A stretch of DNA of 64,000 nt from Acidimicrobiales bacterium (GTDB taxonomy: Bacteria; Actinomycetota; Acidimicrobiia; Acidimicrobiales; Iamiaceae), in contig JAUJNP010000001.1 of assembly GCA_030448105.1 (NCBI GenBank), positions 452,471 to 516,470 on the forward strand. The letters run 5' to 3'. Under the pieces are notes generated by a model. It worked only from the letters and a program-made list of their open reading frames with translations, was not told the DNA's origin and searched no databases. The first letter of the stretch is position 1. The number at the start of each line of letters is the position of its first letter. Below, in pieces: positions 63,348 to 64,000 of the stretch. The position numbers were made by a program, and so were the translations under genes.

Positions 63348-63950
63348 TCACGCCGGCAGGAGCAGACGGTCGAGCAACAGCTCCACCGTGCGCCCCACCT
63401 CGGCCCGGGCCTCGACCGGCCGCCCGGCGGTGGCCATGAGCAGGGCGGCTTCGTTGAGAGCGCCGAGGAGGACGTGGGCGAGCGGGTCGATCGCCGTCGG
63501 CGGTAACCGCCCGGCGTCCTTGGCCGCCTCGAGGCCGTGGGCCACCAGCGCGAGTCCGTAGCGGTTGTCGATCTCGCGCCACTGCTCCCAGCCCAGCACG
63601 ACCGGCGCCTCCAACAACACGATGCGCCGCACCGCCGGCGCCATGCACGCGTCGAGGAAGGCCAGGCACCCGACGCGGAGGGCCTCGGCGGGGTCGTCTT
63701 GGCGGAGGGCGGCGTCGGCGGCCTGCTCGGCCAGCTCGCCCTCGAGCTCCTCGACCACGGCGCGGAACAACGCCTCCTTGCTGGCGAAGTGGTGGTAGAG
63801 CGCCCCCCGGGTGACGCCGGCCCGGGCGGCGATCTGCTCCCGACCCGTCCCGGCGTAGCCGCGCTCGGTGAAGAGGTGCCGGGCCGCGTCGAGCAGGGCG
63901 CGGCGGGTGGCGCGGGAGCGCTCGGCCTGGGTCCGCCGCTGCGGAGGCAC
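63348..63950 (-). CDS. TetR-family transcriptional regulator
   Basis: 200 residues: N-terminal helix-turn-helix (ALLDAARHLFTERGYAGTGR, EQIAARAGVTRGALYHHFAS with the family's YHHF) and a C-terminal ligand-binding domain of helices (AVRRIVLLEAPVVLGWEQWR). Probably a repressor released by a small molecule. GTG at 63950, 8 bp after the stop of the gene entering from the right edge, which may share a transcript. A longer reading to 63998 exists but overlaps that gene. Confidence 0.87.
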   Translation of the reverse strand: MPPQRRTQAERSRATRRALLDAARHLFTERGYAGTGREQIAARAGVTRGALYHHFASKEALFRAVVEELEGELAEQAADAALRQDDPAEALRVGCLAFLDACMAPAVRRIVLLEAPVVLGWEQWREIDNRYGLALVAHGLEAAKDAGRLPPTAIDPLAHVLLGALNEAALLMATAGRPVEARAEVGRTVELLLDRLLLPA

Positions 63951-63958
63951 CGACCCCG

Positions 63959-64000
63959 CTAGAGGCGGTCGACGATGGCGCTGGCGAACTCCGAGCACTT
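63959..64000 (-). CDS. C-terminal 13 residues of a gene continuing beyond the window
   Basis: The last 42 bases on the minus strand read KCSEFASAIVDRL followed by TAG. The composition looks like a genuine protein end, and the stop lies 8 bp before the TetR start. Too short to identify. Confidence 0.5.
   Translation of the reverse strand, partial: KCSEFASAIVDRL

Overview
The window is a gene-dense, very GC-rich chromosomal segment with many GTG starts and 1-4 bp start/stop overlaps. It carries two WhiB regulators, a DivIVA-type scaffold, SenX3/RegX3-like regulators of phosphate uptake, a DUF2342 zincin, a mycothiol-dependent-isomerase-fold protein and an F-type-free energy set (sdhCAB, membrane pyrophosphatase). 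Together these point to Actinomycetota. The mixture (mreB, branched-chain amino-acid transport, AAA/VWA pair, FecR-like and SCP2-like proteins) would fit class Acidimicrobiia, but that level is inference. I see no rRNA, tRNA, phage, transposase or CRISPR array.

Layout. 1-8860: a DivIVA-like scaffold (3' end outside the window), a FecR-like exported protein and a large membrane histidine kinase, then a PDZ/Lon-type membrane protease, and divergently a HEAT-repeat protein and a small membrane protein. 8850-15616: a complete livGFHMK amino-acid importer behind mreB, a small membrane protein and moaE. 15710-21266: an HtrA-like protein that has lost its catalytic residues, an SDR, a zincin, a phosphodiesterase and an MFS protein ending in polyproline. 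21361-35163: a phosphate block, pstSCAB-phoU-phoU-surE-senX3-regX3 read as one unit from a promoter with a PHO-box-like 11-bp direct repeat, followed upstream by nudix, ppk1, a ROK kinase and an active-type HtrA. 35355-43511: two whiB genes, tatA, a formiminotransferase, a VWA protein and its likely AAA partner (separated by two genes), and two small proteins of unknown function. 43508-54809: a GH2 glycosidase, sdhCAB, a DEAD-box helicase with a C-terminal cold-shock domain, a membrane pyrophosphatase, RidA and DedA. 54879-64000: a three-gene operon of unknown function containing a stand-alone PEP-utiliser swivel domain, then SCP2, an Fpg/Nei glycosylase, malate dehydrogenase, aldehyde dehydrogenase and small proteins, ending in a TetR regulator.

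Two things stand out. First, a family of about 75-85 bp interspersed elements, each able to fold into three hairpins, occurs in four clusters. Three clusters sit directly behind a stop codon (livK, the VWA gene, sdhB) in the same orientation relative to that gene, and the fourth is translated in frame as the linker of the DEAD-box/cold-shock protein. Second, at least five genes (FecR-like, histidine kinase, pstC, the AAA ATPase with three breaks, and the small membrane protein at 42665) have single-base-type frame breaks, several in G/C runs. This looks more like indel error in the assembly than like genuine pseudogenes, and reading frames there should be treated with care.
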